The notes below the pieces were generated by a model. It was not told the DNA's origin, ran no database searches, and was given only the letters and a program-made list of their open reading frames with translations. Shown here one piece after another: positions 8,561 through 15,913 of a stretch of DNA of 35,835 bases (position 1 is its first letter; every line of letters starts with the position of its first letter). The stretch comes from a virus. The DNA lies in the IMG/VR virus record IMGVR_UViG_3300009164_003004, positions 1-35,835 of that record; one strand, given 5' to 3'. The translations under genes and the position numbers were made by a program.

Positions 8561-9654
8561 AAAAGTCGTTTGTAGATTATTTAATTGAAGCTACCGAAGG
8601 GCCGAGAATACCACATCCAGAGGATAGTATTTTTTCTGGGGTTGCGGAAGCTAAAAAATATCTAACTGCACTTAAACAAGTTGTAGCAGCACCAAACGGC
8701 ATCTCCATTAAATGGGATGGTGGTATTGCATTGTTCTTTGGGCGCCGGGAAGATGGTACATTTTTTTGCTCAGACAAATACATGTATCCCAAGGGAGTAT
8801 TAGCTACAAGCCCTGCACAATGGCTTGAATATGATCAGGCACGTGGATCTAATAGGGGAGATTTGTATGAAAAAATTAAAACAATCTGGCGCGGCCTTGA
8901 GTTTGCTGTAGTAGAAAAAGCAGTATTCAAGGGCGATTTAATGCAGTCAGGGCCTGTTAATATGGTAGATGGCAAATTTCAATTTGCTCCTACTACTGTA
9001 GACTACAAGATTGCACCTGATTCAAAATATGGGCAGTTAATTAATAAAAACACACGTGGTATAATTGTAGTACATCAAAAGAACAATGCACCATGGGATG
9101 GAAAAACTGGCTTGCGCAACGGCGGCGAAGTTGTAGTTATTGAGCCAAAAATTGGTATATCGTTTGCATTAAATTATCCTTCGCAATTGTTTTCTAAAGC
9201 AGATTCATTGCTAAATGGACGCAAAGGTGCCAATGCTGAGTCGTTTTTAAATAGTATTGATGGTGTTGCAAGATCTGCAATTCAAACCTATTTTAATAAA
9301 AAAATTACACAGCAAACCAATGAAGACTTAGATATTTGGTTATCTAAAGGAAATATCAGTACCAAACAGGTAAAGCTATTAGTAACTGGTACAGGTGAAT
9401 TAGATAAAAATGGAAAACCAATTCCTGGTTATTTAATAACGCATAAGCAACAATACCTAGATCTAGTAGATATTTGGAATGCTATCTATGTACTCAAAGA
9501 CAATCTGGTTCAACAATTAGAGAGTCAAGTGGGCGGCATAGAACAGACTATTAAAGGACAACCCGGCGGAGAAGGGTTTGTATTTCCTAGCAGTATAGGC
9601 TTAATTAAGCTGGTAAGCAGGGGGACATTTGGTGCAGCCCACTTTAACAAGTGA
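8557..9654 (+). CDS. ATP-dependent ligase-fold protein; candidate capsid-internal enzyme
   Basis: A 365-residue protein carrying the ordered motifs of the covalent nucleotidyltransferase (DNA/RNA ligase, capping enzyme) superfamily: motif I KWDG at 52-55 with the nucleophile candidate Lys52 and a downstream FGR, a motif III-like KGDLM at 125-129, motif IV EGFVF at 339-343 and motif V IKLV at 350-353. No OB-fold domain follows, so it resembles a minimal adenylation domain with an insertion at about 210-330. The N-terminus MKKSFVDYLIEA resembles the T4 internal-protein capsid targeting sequence and has an LIE|A gp21-type cleavage site at 9-12. I recall similar uncharacterised phage proteins, but activity is not established. 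It is translationally coupled to the upstream nucleotidyltransferase. Confidence 0.72.
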   Translation: MKKSFVDYLIEATEGPRIPHPEDSIFSGVAEAKKYLTALKQVVAAPNGISIKWDGGIALFFGRREDGTFFCSDKYMYPKGVLATSPAQWLEYDQARGSNRGDLYEKIKTIWRGLEFAVVEKAVFKGDLMQSGPVNMVDGKFQFAPTTVDYKIAPDSKYGQLINKNTRGIIVVHQKNNAPWDGKTGLRNGGEVVVIEPKIGISFALNYPSQLFSKADSLLNGRKGANAESFLNSIDGVARSAIQTYFNKKITQQTNEDLDIWLSKGNISTKQVKLLVTGTGELDKNGKPIPGYLITHKQQYLDLVDIWNAIYVLKDNLVQQLESQVGGIEQTIKGQPGGEGFVFPSSIGLIKLVSRGTFGAAHFNK

Positions 9655-9669
9655 AAATTTTAAATATTT

Positions 9670-9677
9670 GATAAATA
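9670..9677 (+). promoter_or_regulatory. Late promoter-like GATAAATA with GAAA hairpin in leader
   Basis: GATAAATA differs by one base from the T4-type late element and lies about 40 bases upstream of the 98-residue gene. Just downstream, ACGC-GAAA-GCGT (9684-9695) can form a short hairpin with a GNRA tetraloop that may stabilise the message, followed by the strong ribosome binding site AAAAGGA. Confidence 0.5.
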
Positions 9678-9716
9678 TTTGTAACGCGAAAGCGTAAATT
9701 TTAAAAGGAAAATATC

Positions 9717-10013
9717 ATGGCAATTTTTACAAGAGTAAATGGCAAATCGGAAGTTTACAGCGCAGCTGGACGTCAAATCTCGTTAACTTCTTTCAGTAAG
9801 ACAAATATGACTCAAACTGAATTAGATGCAGTTGTACAGTACATTCAACAAACTGCCTCAGTTTTAGCTATTGGCGGCGACACAACAGGTGGCTTTGTTA
9901 GTGGTACCACTGATGTAGTACATATCATCACCGAAGGTCCAGCACCAGCAGCTGGTGCAGACTTTGGCGCAGTAACTGGTGTTACAGCAGCAGTAGTTTC
10001 ATACTTCGCTTAA
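9717..10013 (+). CDS. Small, probably abundant virion protein
   Basis: A 98-residue protein of Ala/Gly/Thr/Val-rich composition suggesting a compact beta-structured domain. I do not recognise the family. Its expression signals are the best in the late block: a late promoter-like box, a leader hairpin, a near-perfect AAAAGGA ribosome binding site 8 bases before the ATG, and a strong intrinsic terminator right after the stop. A single small gene in its own promoter-terminator unit is typical of a high-copy structural protein, such as a capsid decoration protein or fibre. The function is inferred from context only. Confidence 0.8.
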   Translation: MAIFTRVNGKSEVYSAAGRQISLTSFSKTNMTQTELDAVVQYIQQTASVLAIGGDTTGGFVSGTTDVVHIITEGPAPAAGADFGAVTGVTAAVVSYFA

Positions 10014-10033
10014 TCAATATTGATTAATAAAAG

Positions 10034-10057
10034 AAGCACCTTTATGGTGCTTTTTTT
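10034..10057 (+). terminator. Intrinsic terminator
   Basis: A 7-bp stem AAGCACC / GGTGCTT with a TTTAT loop is followed by a run of T to 10057. It closes the transcription unit of the 98-residue protein. Confidence 0.85.
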
Positions 10058-10075
10058 ATGGCTAGATTTTATCAA

Positions 10076-10083
10076 AATAAATA
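10076..10083 (+). promoter_or_regulatory. Possible late promoter AATAAATA
   Basis: AATAAATA resembles the late element and sits after a terminator, where a new promoter is expected. It ends only 5 bases before the ATG at 10089, so a transcript starting from it would have essentially no leader. Confidence 0.35.
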
Positions 10084-10088
10084 TATTG

Positions 10089-10523
10089 ATGAGCGACATA
10101 GGAACAAGATTTATAGGTTATACACTAGTAGACATAACAGACACCGGAGTTTATAGATCAGACTTTGACCAATTGCGTAGAAATCAACAAAGGAATTGGG
10201 AAACTGTATTACAAATACTAGGATTACGTACACAGCCGCAGGATATGGTATCTGCACAAACTTCAACTCAAGTTAATTTATCACTTTACAAGTTTGGAAA
10301 AAAGTTTACCGGATTACAAAATTGTTGGCAATTTATGTTTTATGTAGAGCAGCAAGATATATTTGGAGACATTAATAATCCTACTAACTTATTTGCACAT
10401 GATTTTGATAGTATTCCAATAATAATCAACTTAACCGAGTCAGTGAAATTAGATTTGCCATTATTTCAAACTAATGGAGAGTTTAAAAATATCTATTTCG
10501 AAGTTTATTCCAATTTGGATTAA
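10089..10523 (+). CDS. Uncharacterised late protein, probably structural
   Basis: A 144-residue protein beginning MSDIGTRF. An in-frame extension back to 10020 would run through the terminator hairpin, so I place the start at the ATG at 10089, which lies just after a late promoter-like box; no Shine-Dalgarno sequence precedes it. The chain is mixed alpha/beta with many aromatics (LQNCWQFMFYVEQQD near the middle) and has no membrane segment. I do not recognise the family. Position among late genes suggests a virion or assembly protein. Confidence 0.65.
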   Translation: MSDIGTRFIGYTLVDITDTGVYRSDFDQLRRNQQRNWETVLQILGLRTQPQDMVSAQTSTQVNLSLYKFGKKFTGLQNCWQFMFYVEQQDIFGDINNPTNLFAHDFDSIPIIINLTESVKLDLPLFQTNGEFKNIYFEVYSNLD

Positions 10524-10565
10524 ATAGCTTATTAGTCTCTTATTTAGGAGCATGAAAAGGAATTT

Positions 10566-10871
10566 ATGGCAACTACGACAGAGCGACTAGGAATAGTTGA
10601 AACTAAGGTTGAGAATCTCAATGAGAAACTCGACGACTTAAAAGTAGACGTAAAAGATATGCACAACTGTCTAGATAAAACTAGAGATACCATTGAAGCA
10701 AAATTAGAAGTAATGTATCAAACCAGCTGTACTCAACATGCTGAAATGGCAAAGAAGATATCGTCCATGGAACGTCTTAAAGACAAATGGATGTACACAT
10801 TTGGTGGTGGCATGATAGTATTAAGTTGGGCCACTGCACATGCAGATAGTATCTTAGCAATATTAAAATGA
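10566..10871 (+). CDS. Coiled-coil protein with C-terminal membrane anchor (XhlA-like layout)
   Basis: A 101-residue protein. Residues 8-70 form a strongly heptad-like, charged coiled coil (VETKVENLNEKLDDLKVDV), with three cysteines or nearby polar breaks, and residues 75-100 form one hydrophobic segment (WMYTFGGGMIVLSW). This layout matches the haemolysin XhlA family of small phage proteins that assist holins, although sequence identity cannot be tested here. A good AAAAGGA ribosome binding site lies 8 bases before the ATG. The stop overlaps the next start (ATGA). It could equally be a membrane-tethered assembly factor. Confidence 0.7.
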   Translation: MATTTERLGIVETKVENLNEKLDDLKVDVKDMHNCLDKTRDTIEAKLEVMYQTSCTQHAEMAKKISSMERLKDKWMYTFGGGMIVLSWATAHADSILAILK

Positions 10872-11080
10872 AAATCATTGAATTAACCAACAAAATTCGC
10901 ATGCCGATTACCAATGAGGAGTCGGACGTGATGTTAAAATTTGATGACGGAGTTGGAATACTAAAATCTTCATTGGATCTGAGAGAGCAGCATCTTGCAG
11001 CACAGTTGGTTAATAAAGGTGCATTAATTAGAAAAAATAACAATGGCGAAATCAAATTCTATAGAAATATCAACAGTTGA
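10868..11080 (+). CDS. Small uncharacterised protein
   Basis: A 70-residue soluble protein whose start overlaps the upstream stop (ATGA) and whose last 38 bases overlap the next gene in another frame. It has a beta-rich start (MKIIELTNKIRMPITNEE) and a helical middle. No motif is recognised. Tight coupling on both sides supports it as a real gene of the late operon. Confidence 0.6.
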   Translation: MKIIELTNKIRMPITNEESDVMLKFDDGVGILKSSLDLREQHLAAQLVNKGALIRKNNNGEIKFYRNINS

Positions 11081-11564
11081 ACAGATGGTTGCTCAAGCAG
11101 TGTCTTATTTTAAGAACTGGAGCGAGGACGAGTTGTCTGATTTAATTGCAAAACAAACAAAAAGCAATCAAATGCCTTTTATAGCAGCCATTGGAAAAAA
11201 CGGGTATGTAGTAGGAAACTATGCTATAAAGTTAATTGATAGCGATTGGTGGGAAGTGCATTACAGATTCAGTGATACAGTCCGTATTTTTAGCAGCAAG
11301 TTAGCTGCAATATGCTATGCAATTTTTAATCAAACCGGTAAAGATACAAAAGCAGATGTTATCTTAAAAAATGATACAGAAGTTAGTAAACTAACAATTA
11401 AATCTGAAAATTTCTATTTTAGATTTAAACAAGCACAAAAGAAGAAAGATCAACAAAAAATTGATTTATTTTTAGTTAGATATCAAGAATCTGCAAGCAA
11501 ACTTACAATAGCCAAATCTAACTTAGAAAAAAGTTTAAACTCGGCTAAATATATTAAATTCTAG
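11043..11564 (+). CDS. Uncharacterised late-operon protein
   Basis: A 173-residue protein, acidic in the first 60 residues and strongly basic and helical in the last 60 (many Lys, FRFKQAQKKKDQQK). The start lies inside the upstream gene. There is no convincing Shine-Dalgarno, so translation probably depends on coupling. No known motif is visible; the basic coiled C-terminus could bind nucleic acid or another assembly protein, which is a guess. Confidence 0.68.
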   Translation: MAKSNSIEISTVEQMVAQAVSYFKNWSEDELSDLIAKQTKSNQMPFIAAIGKNGYVVGNYAIKLIDSDWWEVHYRFSDTVRIFSSKLAAICYAIFNQTGKDTKADVILKNDTEVSKLTIKSENFYFRFKQAQKKKDQQKIDLFLVRYQESASKLTIAKSNLEKSLNSAKYIKF

Positions 11565-11576
11565 GAATTACTTAAT

Positions 11577-12266
11577 ATGAACCTCACTGACATTAACCCA
11601 ATTGTAACATCTAAAAAAATGAACTCTATTATGAGTACACGTTTTGGTTATACTATTGATTATAGCCGTTTAAACTACGGCAAAGCATTGCATTTGAGCA
11701 ATACTATTAATGAAAACATTAATACTATTAGACGTAGCTATGGAGCACATACTGCTGAAAAGAACTCTAAGTATATGGAATTGCTAATGGTTCGTGAAGG
11801 ACTAAAAAAATGGATTGCTGAAAATCGTCAACTTATGGAAGGCGAAATGGGCAAGAGCGAAGCCATCCTGGCAGCTAAAGATATGGTTGACAGTATCCAA
11901 GACATGCTAGAAAAATTAAGCAAAATGCAAGTAGAACAGATGCCTGCGTTAATTGATACTATTCGTGACCAAATTGGTAATGAACAAGCTGATGCATTTA
12001 AAACTAGTGTCGGCCAACTGTTAACTGGAATGCTAGATTCCATGACACAAGCTCGCGAGCAAGCAGATAATGCAGCACGTCAACTTGCAGGCGAACAACT
12101 AGCCCCGACCGGAATGGCAATGGGCGGTGCTGACATGGGAGTTGCTGATATGGGTGCAATGCCAGCTGGTGAAATGCCCGGCGACGAATCCAGCGACATG
12201 GATTCTTTCTCAGCGACTGATGCAGCAGCAGGCGGAACCGAACCAGTTGGTAGAGAAAAACGTTAA
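11577..12266 (+). CDS. Late assembly or scaffold-like protein with Met/Ala/Gly-rich acidic tail
   Basis: A 229-residue protein. Residues 1-155 are helical. Residues 165-220 form a low-complexity acidic Met/Ala/Gly/Asp tail (GMAMGGADMGVADMGAM), ending in a conserved-looking GREKR. Two motifs fit the gp21 prohead protease pattern: IAE|N at 80-83 and LME|G at 86-89. TAGGA at 11562-11566 serves as ribosome binding site. Composition, operon position and cleavage-like sites suggest a prohead core or other virion assembly protein; the family is not identified. Its stop overlaps the ATG of the next gene by one base. Confidence 0.68.
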   Translation: MNLTDINPIVTSKKMNSIMSTRFGYTIDYSRLNYGKALHLSNTINENINTIRRSYGAHTAEKNSKYMELLMVREGLKKWIAENRQLMEGEMGKSEAILAAKDMVDSIQDMLEKLSKMQVEQMPALIDTIRDQIGNEQADAFKTSVGQLLTGMLDSMTQAREQADNAARQLAGEQLAPTGMAMGGADMGVADMGAMPAGEMPGDESSDMDSFSATDAAAGGTEPVGREKR

Positions 12267-12688
12267 TGAGATTTTACGAATTTATCACAGAGAATAAATC
12301 TGACGGAGCATCAATTAATAATTTAATTGCGGCTCTTGAAACTGTGAGAGATCGTTATGCTGACACTGATGAAGAACCAAAGATACGATTAGATTCTTTA
12401 ATTGGAATGATAAAAAATCTTCCTGGGTCGGAAATGTTCAACGTAGATTCATTGATGAAGGCCTACGATGACCCAAACAATACCAGTATCAAAAATCTAA
12501 TCAGCAGAGTTAGAGATGATGATAGTGGAAACAAAATGGTGTACTTGAAATCTGAAATTGGTAACATCGACGATACAATGTCAATTGGCGATGACGGTGA
12601 CGACGGAACATCAGCACATGACATGGACGGTAGTAACCCGCAAGATACTGTAAGCTCTATGTCAAAACGTGCATTGAATAGAAGATAA
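12266..12688 (+). CDS. Acidic internal-protein candidate with capsid-targeting-like N-terminus
   Basis: A 140-residue acidic protein starting MRFYEFITEN, which resembles the T4 internal-protein targeting leader (pattern M-K/R-x-x-x-F-I-x-E) with an ITE|N gp21-type cleavage site at residues 7-10. The middle is helical and the C-terminal 40 residues are Asp/Gly/Ser-rich (DDGDDGTSAHDMDG), ending in basic NRR. Capsid packaging is inferred from the N-terminus and the late position. Function after packaging is unknown. Confidence 0.65.
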   Translation: MRFYEFITENKSDGASINNLIAALETVRDRYADTDEEPKIRLDSLIGMIKNLPGSEMFNVDSLMKAYDDPNNTSIKNLISRVRDDDSGNKMVYLKSEIGNIDDTMSIGDDGDDGTSAHDMDGSNPQDTVSSMSKRALNRR

Positions 12689-12715
12689 CAAACAAAATTT
12701 ATCAGTTGTCATAAT

Positions 12716-13057
12716 ATGATTACGTTAACTGAACAAGCATCAAACAAAGTCAAACAACATTTATCTAAGCGTGGTAAAGGTATAGGCCTTACTGTCGGTA
12801 TACGAACTACAGGTTGTTCAGGACTAGCTTATGTTTTAGAATATATAGACTACGCACCAATTACTCGTGACTGGTTTAAGTATGACAGCCACGGCGTGAC
12901 AGTTTGGGTAAACGGAAAAGATTCTGTTTATTTAAACGATCTTAAAATAGACTGGAAACGCGATGGTCTCAATGAAGGGTTTGACTTTATTAATCCAATT
13001 GAACGTGATCGATGTGGATGTGGGGAAAGTTTCAGAATATATTCAAATCAACGATAA
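12716..13057 (+). CDS. A-type iron-sulfur carrier (IscA/HesB family)
   Basis: Fe-S cluster carrier that receives clusters from an IscU-type scaffold and delivers them to apoproteins. The three cysteine ligands are present: Cys34 in TTGCSGLAY, and Cys100 and Cys102 in the RCGCGESF signature. Its 113 residues match IscA/SufA. HesB-like genes are known from marine T4-like phages. This phage also carries IscU at 18235, so both scaffold and carrier functions are encoded. No clear Shine-Dalgarno precedes the ATG. Confidence 0.93.
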   Translation: MITLTEQASNKVKQHLSKRGKGIGLTVGIRTTGCSGLAYVLEYIDYAPITRDWFKYDSHGVTVWVNGKDSVYLNDLKIDWKRDGLNEGFDFINPIERDRCGCGESFRIYSNQR

Positions 13058-13068
13058 CAAACCCCCGG

Positions 13069-13097
13069 TTGTATTATTTTGTTAGCTGTGCTACTAT
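13069..13097 (+). promoter_or_regulatory. Sigma70-like promoter for PD-(D/E)XK nuclease
   Basis: TTGTAT (13069-13074), 17 bases, then TACTAT (13092-13097). The nuclease ATG starts 7 bases after the -10 box, the same geometry as the primase promoter, implying a leaderless transcript. Confidence 0.5.
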
Positions 13098-13104
13098 AGC
13101 CTAT

Positions 13105-13815
13105 ATGCTAATTAATAAATTTAACTATGTTCCATTGGATAGAGGGTTAGTTGACGGTAAACGACATTATGTTACACCCAGCGGGGATCGCGTAGCTAGT
13201 GTCACTACTATACTAGACAAAACAAAACCGGCAGAATCTCGTATCGCACTTGCCAATTGGCGGCGAGCAATGGGAGAAAAAAAAGCTCAAGAGATTACAA
13301 CCGAAGCAGCCAATCGTGGCACTAGGATGCACAAATATCTTGAAGATCACATCAAGGGCGAAACTCTTAAAGAAACAGTATCAAACCCTTATGCAAATCA
13401 AAGTCTTGTAATGGCTAAAAAAGTCATCTTGGCCGGGTTTGATAAAATTACAGAAGTATGGGGTAGCGAAGTTCCTTTATATTTTCCTAAACTTTATGCA
13501 GGAACGACTGATTGTGTGGGTGTACATAACGGCGACGAAAGCATATTGGATTTTAAACAAACTAATAAACCTAAAAAAGAAGAATACATTAGTGACTACT
13601 ATTTGCAATTAGCAGCATATGCACTTGCTCACAATGAAATTCATGGTACTAACATACGCAAGGGTGTTATTATGATGTGCGTTAAACCAGATGAAATAGG
13701 ACCAGGACAGTGGGGCGAACCGCAATATCAACAATTTATCTTAGAATCTAAGGATTTTGATATGTGGGCCAATCGTTGGTGGGATCGTGTTGCGGAGTAC
13801 TACCAAAACAACTAA
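13105..13815 (+). CDS. PD-(D/E)XK-family nuclease (RecB-like exonuclease)
   Basis: A 236-residue nuclease. Motifs of the RecB/Cas4-like PD-(D/E)XK superfamily are visible: RGTRMHKYLE at 71-80 with a conserved His, Asp136 (TTDCVG), then Asp149-Phe-Lys151 as the DxK part of the active site, and QLAAYA at 168-173. The start is taken at the ATG at 13105 because upstream codons belong to the Fe-S gene overlap and promoter, and the protein family normally begins with a segment like YVPLDRG. Likely role is DNA end processing in recombination, replication or host DNA degradation. Confidence 0.87.
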   Translation: MLINKFNYVPLDRGLVDGKRHYVTPSGDRVASVTTILDKTKPAESRIALANWRRAMGEKKAQEITTEAANRGTRMHKYLEDHIKGETLKETVSNPYANQSLVMAKKVILAGFDKITEVWGSEVPLYFPKLYAGTTDCVGVHNGDESILDFKQTNKPKKEEYISDYYLQLAAYALAHNEIHGTNIRKGVIMMCVKPDEIGPGQWGEPQYQQFILESKDFDMWANRWWDRVAEYYQNN

Positions 13816-13819
13816 ATAC
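13812..13819 (+). promoter_or_regulatory. Possible late promoter CTAAATAC
   Basis: CTAAATAC overlaps the stop of the nuclease gene and precedes the tail-fibre gene by about 20 bases. The same NTAAATAC core occurs before other structural genes in the window (20565, 23216), which supports a degenerate late element. Confidence 0.4.
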
Positions 13820-13839
13820 AGCAATAGAGGTGAAATCCA

Positions 13840-15426
13840 ATGGCTGTAATACAAATTTCTCAAATCCAAGTTAGGCGTGGTTATCTTCAAGATGTTGGCC
13901 AATTAAATTCTGGTGAATTTGGCTGGGCACTAGATAAACTCAGACTATTTATCGGCAATGGATTATTGCAAGAAGGTGCTCCCTATGAAGGCAACACTGA
14001 GATATTAACTGCTAATTCTGATCTATTAGGATTGATATCAAATTACATATTTCGTGGGCAACTGGGCGGATATTCTATAATAAGTGGTGTTGACCCGGCT
14101 CACCCAACCGAACGCCTTATACAAGATAAATTAGATGATTTTGTTAATGTAAGAGATTTTGGCGCAGCAGGAGATGGTGTAGCAGACGATACACCATCAA
14201 TACAACGTGCAATTGATGAAATTTACGCGAGAAGATCTATATTAACTCCATCTATTGCTAGACGTACAATTAGGTTCCACCCGGGGGTGTACTCAATTAC
14301 GCAACCGTTGATTATTCCTCAGTATTGTGTTTTTGAAAATATAGGAAAACAAAGTGTTTTTATTATACAGCGTGGATTAAACGCTACTAGTATATTCAGA
14401 GTAACAACTTCTACCGGTATATCATATGCAGATCCGGGTAATACTTTAGATGAATTAAGCGAACTAGGTTATGTTGAAATGAATGGAATTACATTTCAGT
14501 CCGACATAGGTAATATACCATTGGGTATAATAGATTCTGCAAAAGTAGTAAAGTTTCATCGTTGTCAGTTTATAGGACTTGATGATTCTCCTGGTGCCGT
14601 GGGCCCTGGACGTTGCCTTACTATATCATCATATGTTGCCGAAACTAAATCTGTTTATTTTAATGAATGCGATTTCACCAGAAATAATATTGCAATTGAA
14701 ATTTTAAATGACGTAGGAACAACTGATATCTCATTTGACAAATGCTCGTTTGGAAATATATATCAAGGCATAAAAATTACAAGCAATGTAGATACTTTAA
14801 TGAGTGTAAAAATTACAAATTCAACATTTGAAAATATATCTCAACAGGCAATATTCAGTGACTATTCAGTGAATGGTGTGATCAGTTCAATGAACACTTT
14901 TTTAAATGTAGGAAACATGTACCTTAAAGAAGGAATACCTATTACTCCAGTAATTGAATTTAACGGAAAATATAATTATAGCATTGCAGATATATTTTCA
15001 AGAACTGAAGCAGATAACAAATATGCAGCAACCGTTGTTCACAACGGTGAATATAGCGTAAGTACGAATGCAGTCGAGGAAATGCGGTTTGGACATACAT
15101 ATCAAACAGTTGGTAAAACTGTATTAATGAACAATTCAAGTGTTAATTTAATTCCGTTAAGTGAGAAATTTAAGTCCGGAAAAGTTGACTACACAATCGA
15201 ACGCGATGATGCACAACGAAGCGGTACTATACGATTTTCAATGAATAACACTACTAAAAAATCCGAATATCATGATTCATATACAGAAACAGATGCAGTT
15301 GGAGTAGATGTAACCGTAGAATTTAATTCTCAAACGTCACTAGATAAACCATATATAATATGTGTAGCAGATGCTAGGGGTTCATCTCTAGCAATGACAT
15401 ACGATGTAAAATCTTTATTTAATTAA
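13840..15426 (+). CDS. Tail fibre or tailspike with pectate-lyase-type beta-helix
   Basis: A 528-residue virion protein for host-surface recognition or polysaccharide degradation. Residues 1-60 are a virion-attachment module seen in many phage fibres (QIQVRRGY, GEFGWALD, RLFIGNG, GNTEILT). Residues 102-125 carry the pectate-lyase superfamily entry motif (VRDFGAAGDGVADDTPSIQ), and residues 125-400 have the short beta-strand repeats expected of a right-handed parallel beta-helix. The last 130 residues form a separate, probably receptor-binding or trimerisation, domain. The ribosome binding site AGAGGTG is good. Whether it has enzyme activity cannot be decided. Confidence 0.88.
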   Translation: MAVIQISQIQVRRGYLQDVGQLNSGEFGWALDKLRLFIGNGLLQEGAPYEGNTEILTANSDLLGLISNYIFRGQLGGYSIISGVDPAHPTERLIQDKLDDFVNVRDFGAAGDGVADDTPSIQRAIDEIYARRSILTPSIARRTIRFHPGVYSITQPLIIPQYCVFENIGKQSVFIIQRGLNATSIFRVTTSTGISYADPGNTLDELSELGYVEMNGITFQSDIGNIPLGIIDSAKVVKFHRCQFIGLDDSPGAVGPGRCLTISSYVAETKSVYFNECDFTRNNIAIEILNDVGTTDISFDKCSFGNIYQGIKITSNVDTLMSVKITNSTFENISQQAIFSDYSVNGVISSMNTFLNVGNMYLKEGIPITPVIEFNGKYNYSIADIFSRTEADNKYAATVVHNGEYSVSTNAVEEMRFGHTYQTVGKTVLMNNSSVNLIPLSEKFKSGKVDYTIERDDAQRSGTIRFSMNNTTKKSEYHDSYTETDAVGVDVTVEFNSQTSLDKPYIICVADARGSSLAMTYDVKSLFN

Positions 15427-15436
15427 AATTCAAACA

Positions 15437-15892
15437 ATGTGGAATCTCAAGCCTACCGAACGGCTTCATGAGTGGAAAGAGTTTCGGAAAAAAATCAGCA
15501 CGTTAGCCCTTGATGCTGCTGTAATCGAAACTAGTCATTTGTGGAGTTATGCTCCTTACGTAACCCATTATCTTGATCCTGACTTAATAAACGAATGGCC
15601 AGACCCGTGGACATTAGTGGATGAAAATTATTATTGTGACCTTGCAAAAACGCTAGGAATGCTGTATACTCTGTATCTATGCGAACATTATAATAGCGGA
15701 ATCACCGATCTCGAAATAAAAATTTATAAAAACAACGGTAATCAAGATATCATCAATACAGTTTGGGTCAATGGGGGGAAATATATACTTAATTTCAAAT
15801 TTGATACTGTAGTAAATAACAATCTACTAGATGAAAATTTAATCTTAACGCATTGCTACAATGCCCGTGATTTACAGCTCAATTTATACTAA
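15437..15892 (+). CDS. Conserved phage protein of unknown function
   Basis: A 151-residue soluble protein starting MWNLKPTERLHEWKEFR. The segments YLDPDLINEWPDPWTL and GMLYTLYLCEHY look like a family I recall from T4-like phages of aquatic bacteria, without assigned function. There is no membrane segment; cysteine and tryptophan content is fairly high. It sits between the tail-fibre gene and nrdA, 10 bases after the fibre stop. Confidence 0.75.
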   Translation: MWNLKPTERLHEWKEFRKKISTLALDAAVIETSHLWSYAPYVTHYLDPDLINEWPDPWTLVDENYYCDLAKTLGMLYTLYLCEHYNSGITDLEIKIYKNNGNQDIINTVWVNGGKYILNFKFDTVVNNNLLDENLILTHCYNARDLQLNLY

Positions 15893-15913
15893 CATACTAC
15901 AGGATTCAAATCA

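Noticed and set aside
10020-10088. Upstream extension of the gene at 10089
   Set aside because: It would translate the terminator hairpin and its T-run; the downstream ATG is more plausible.
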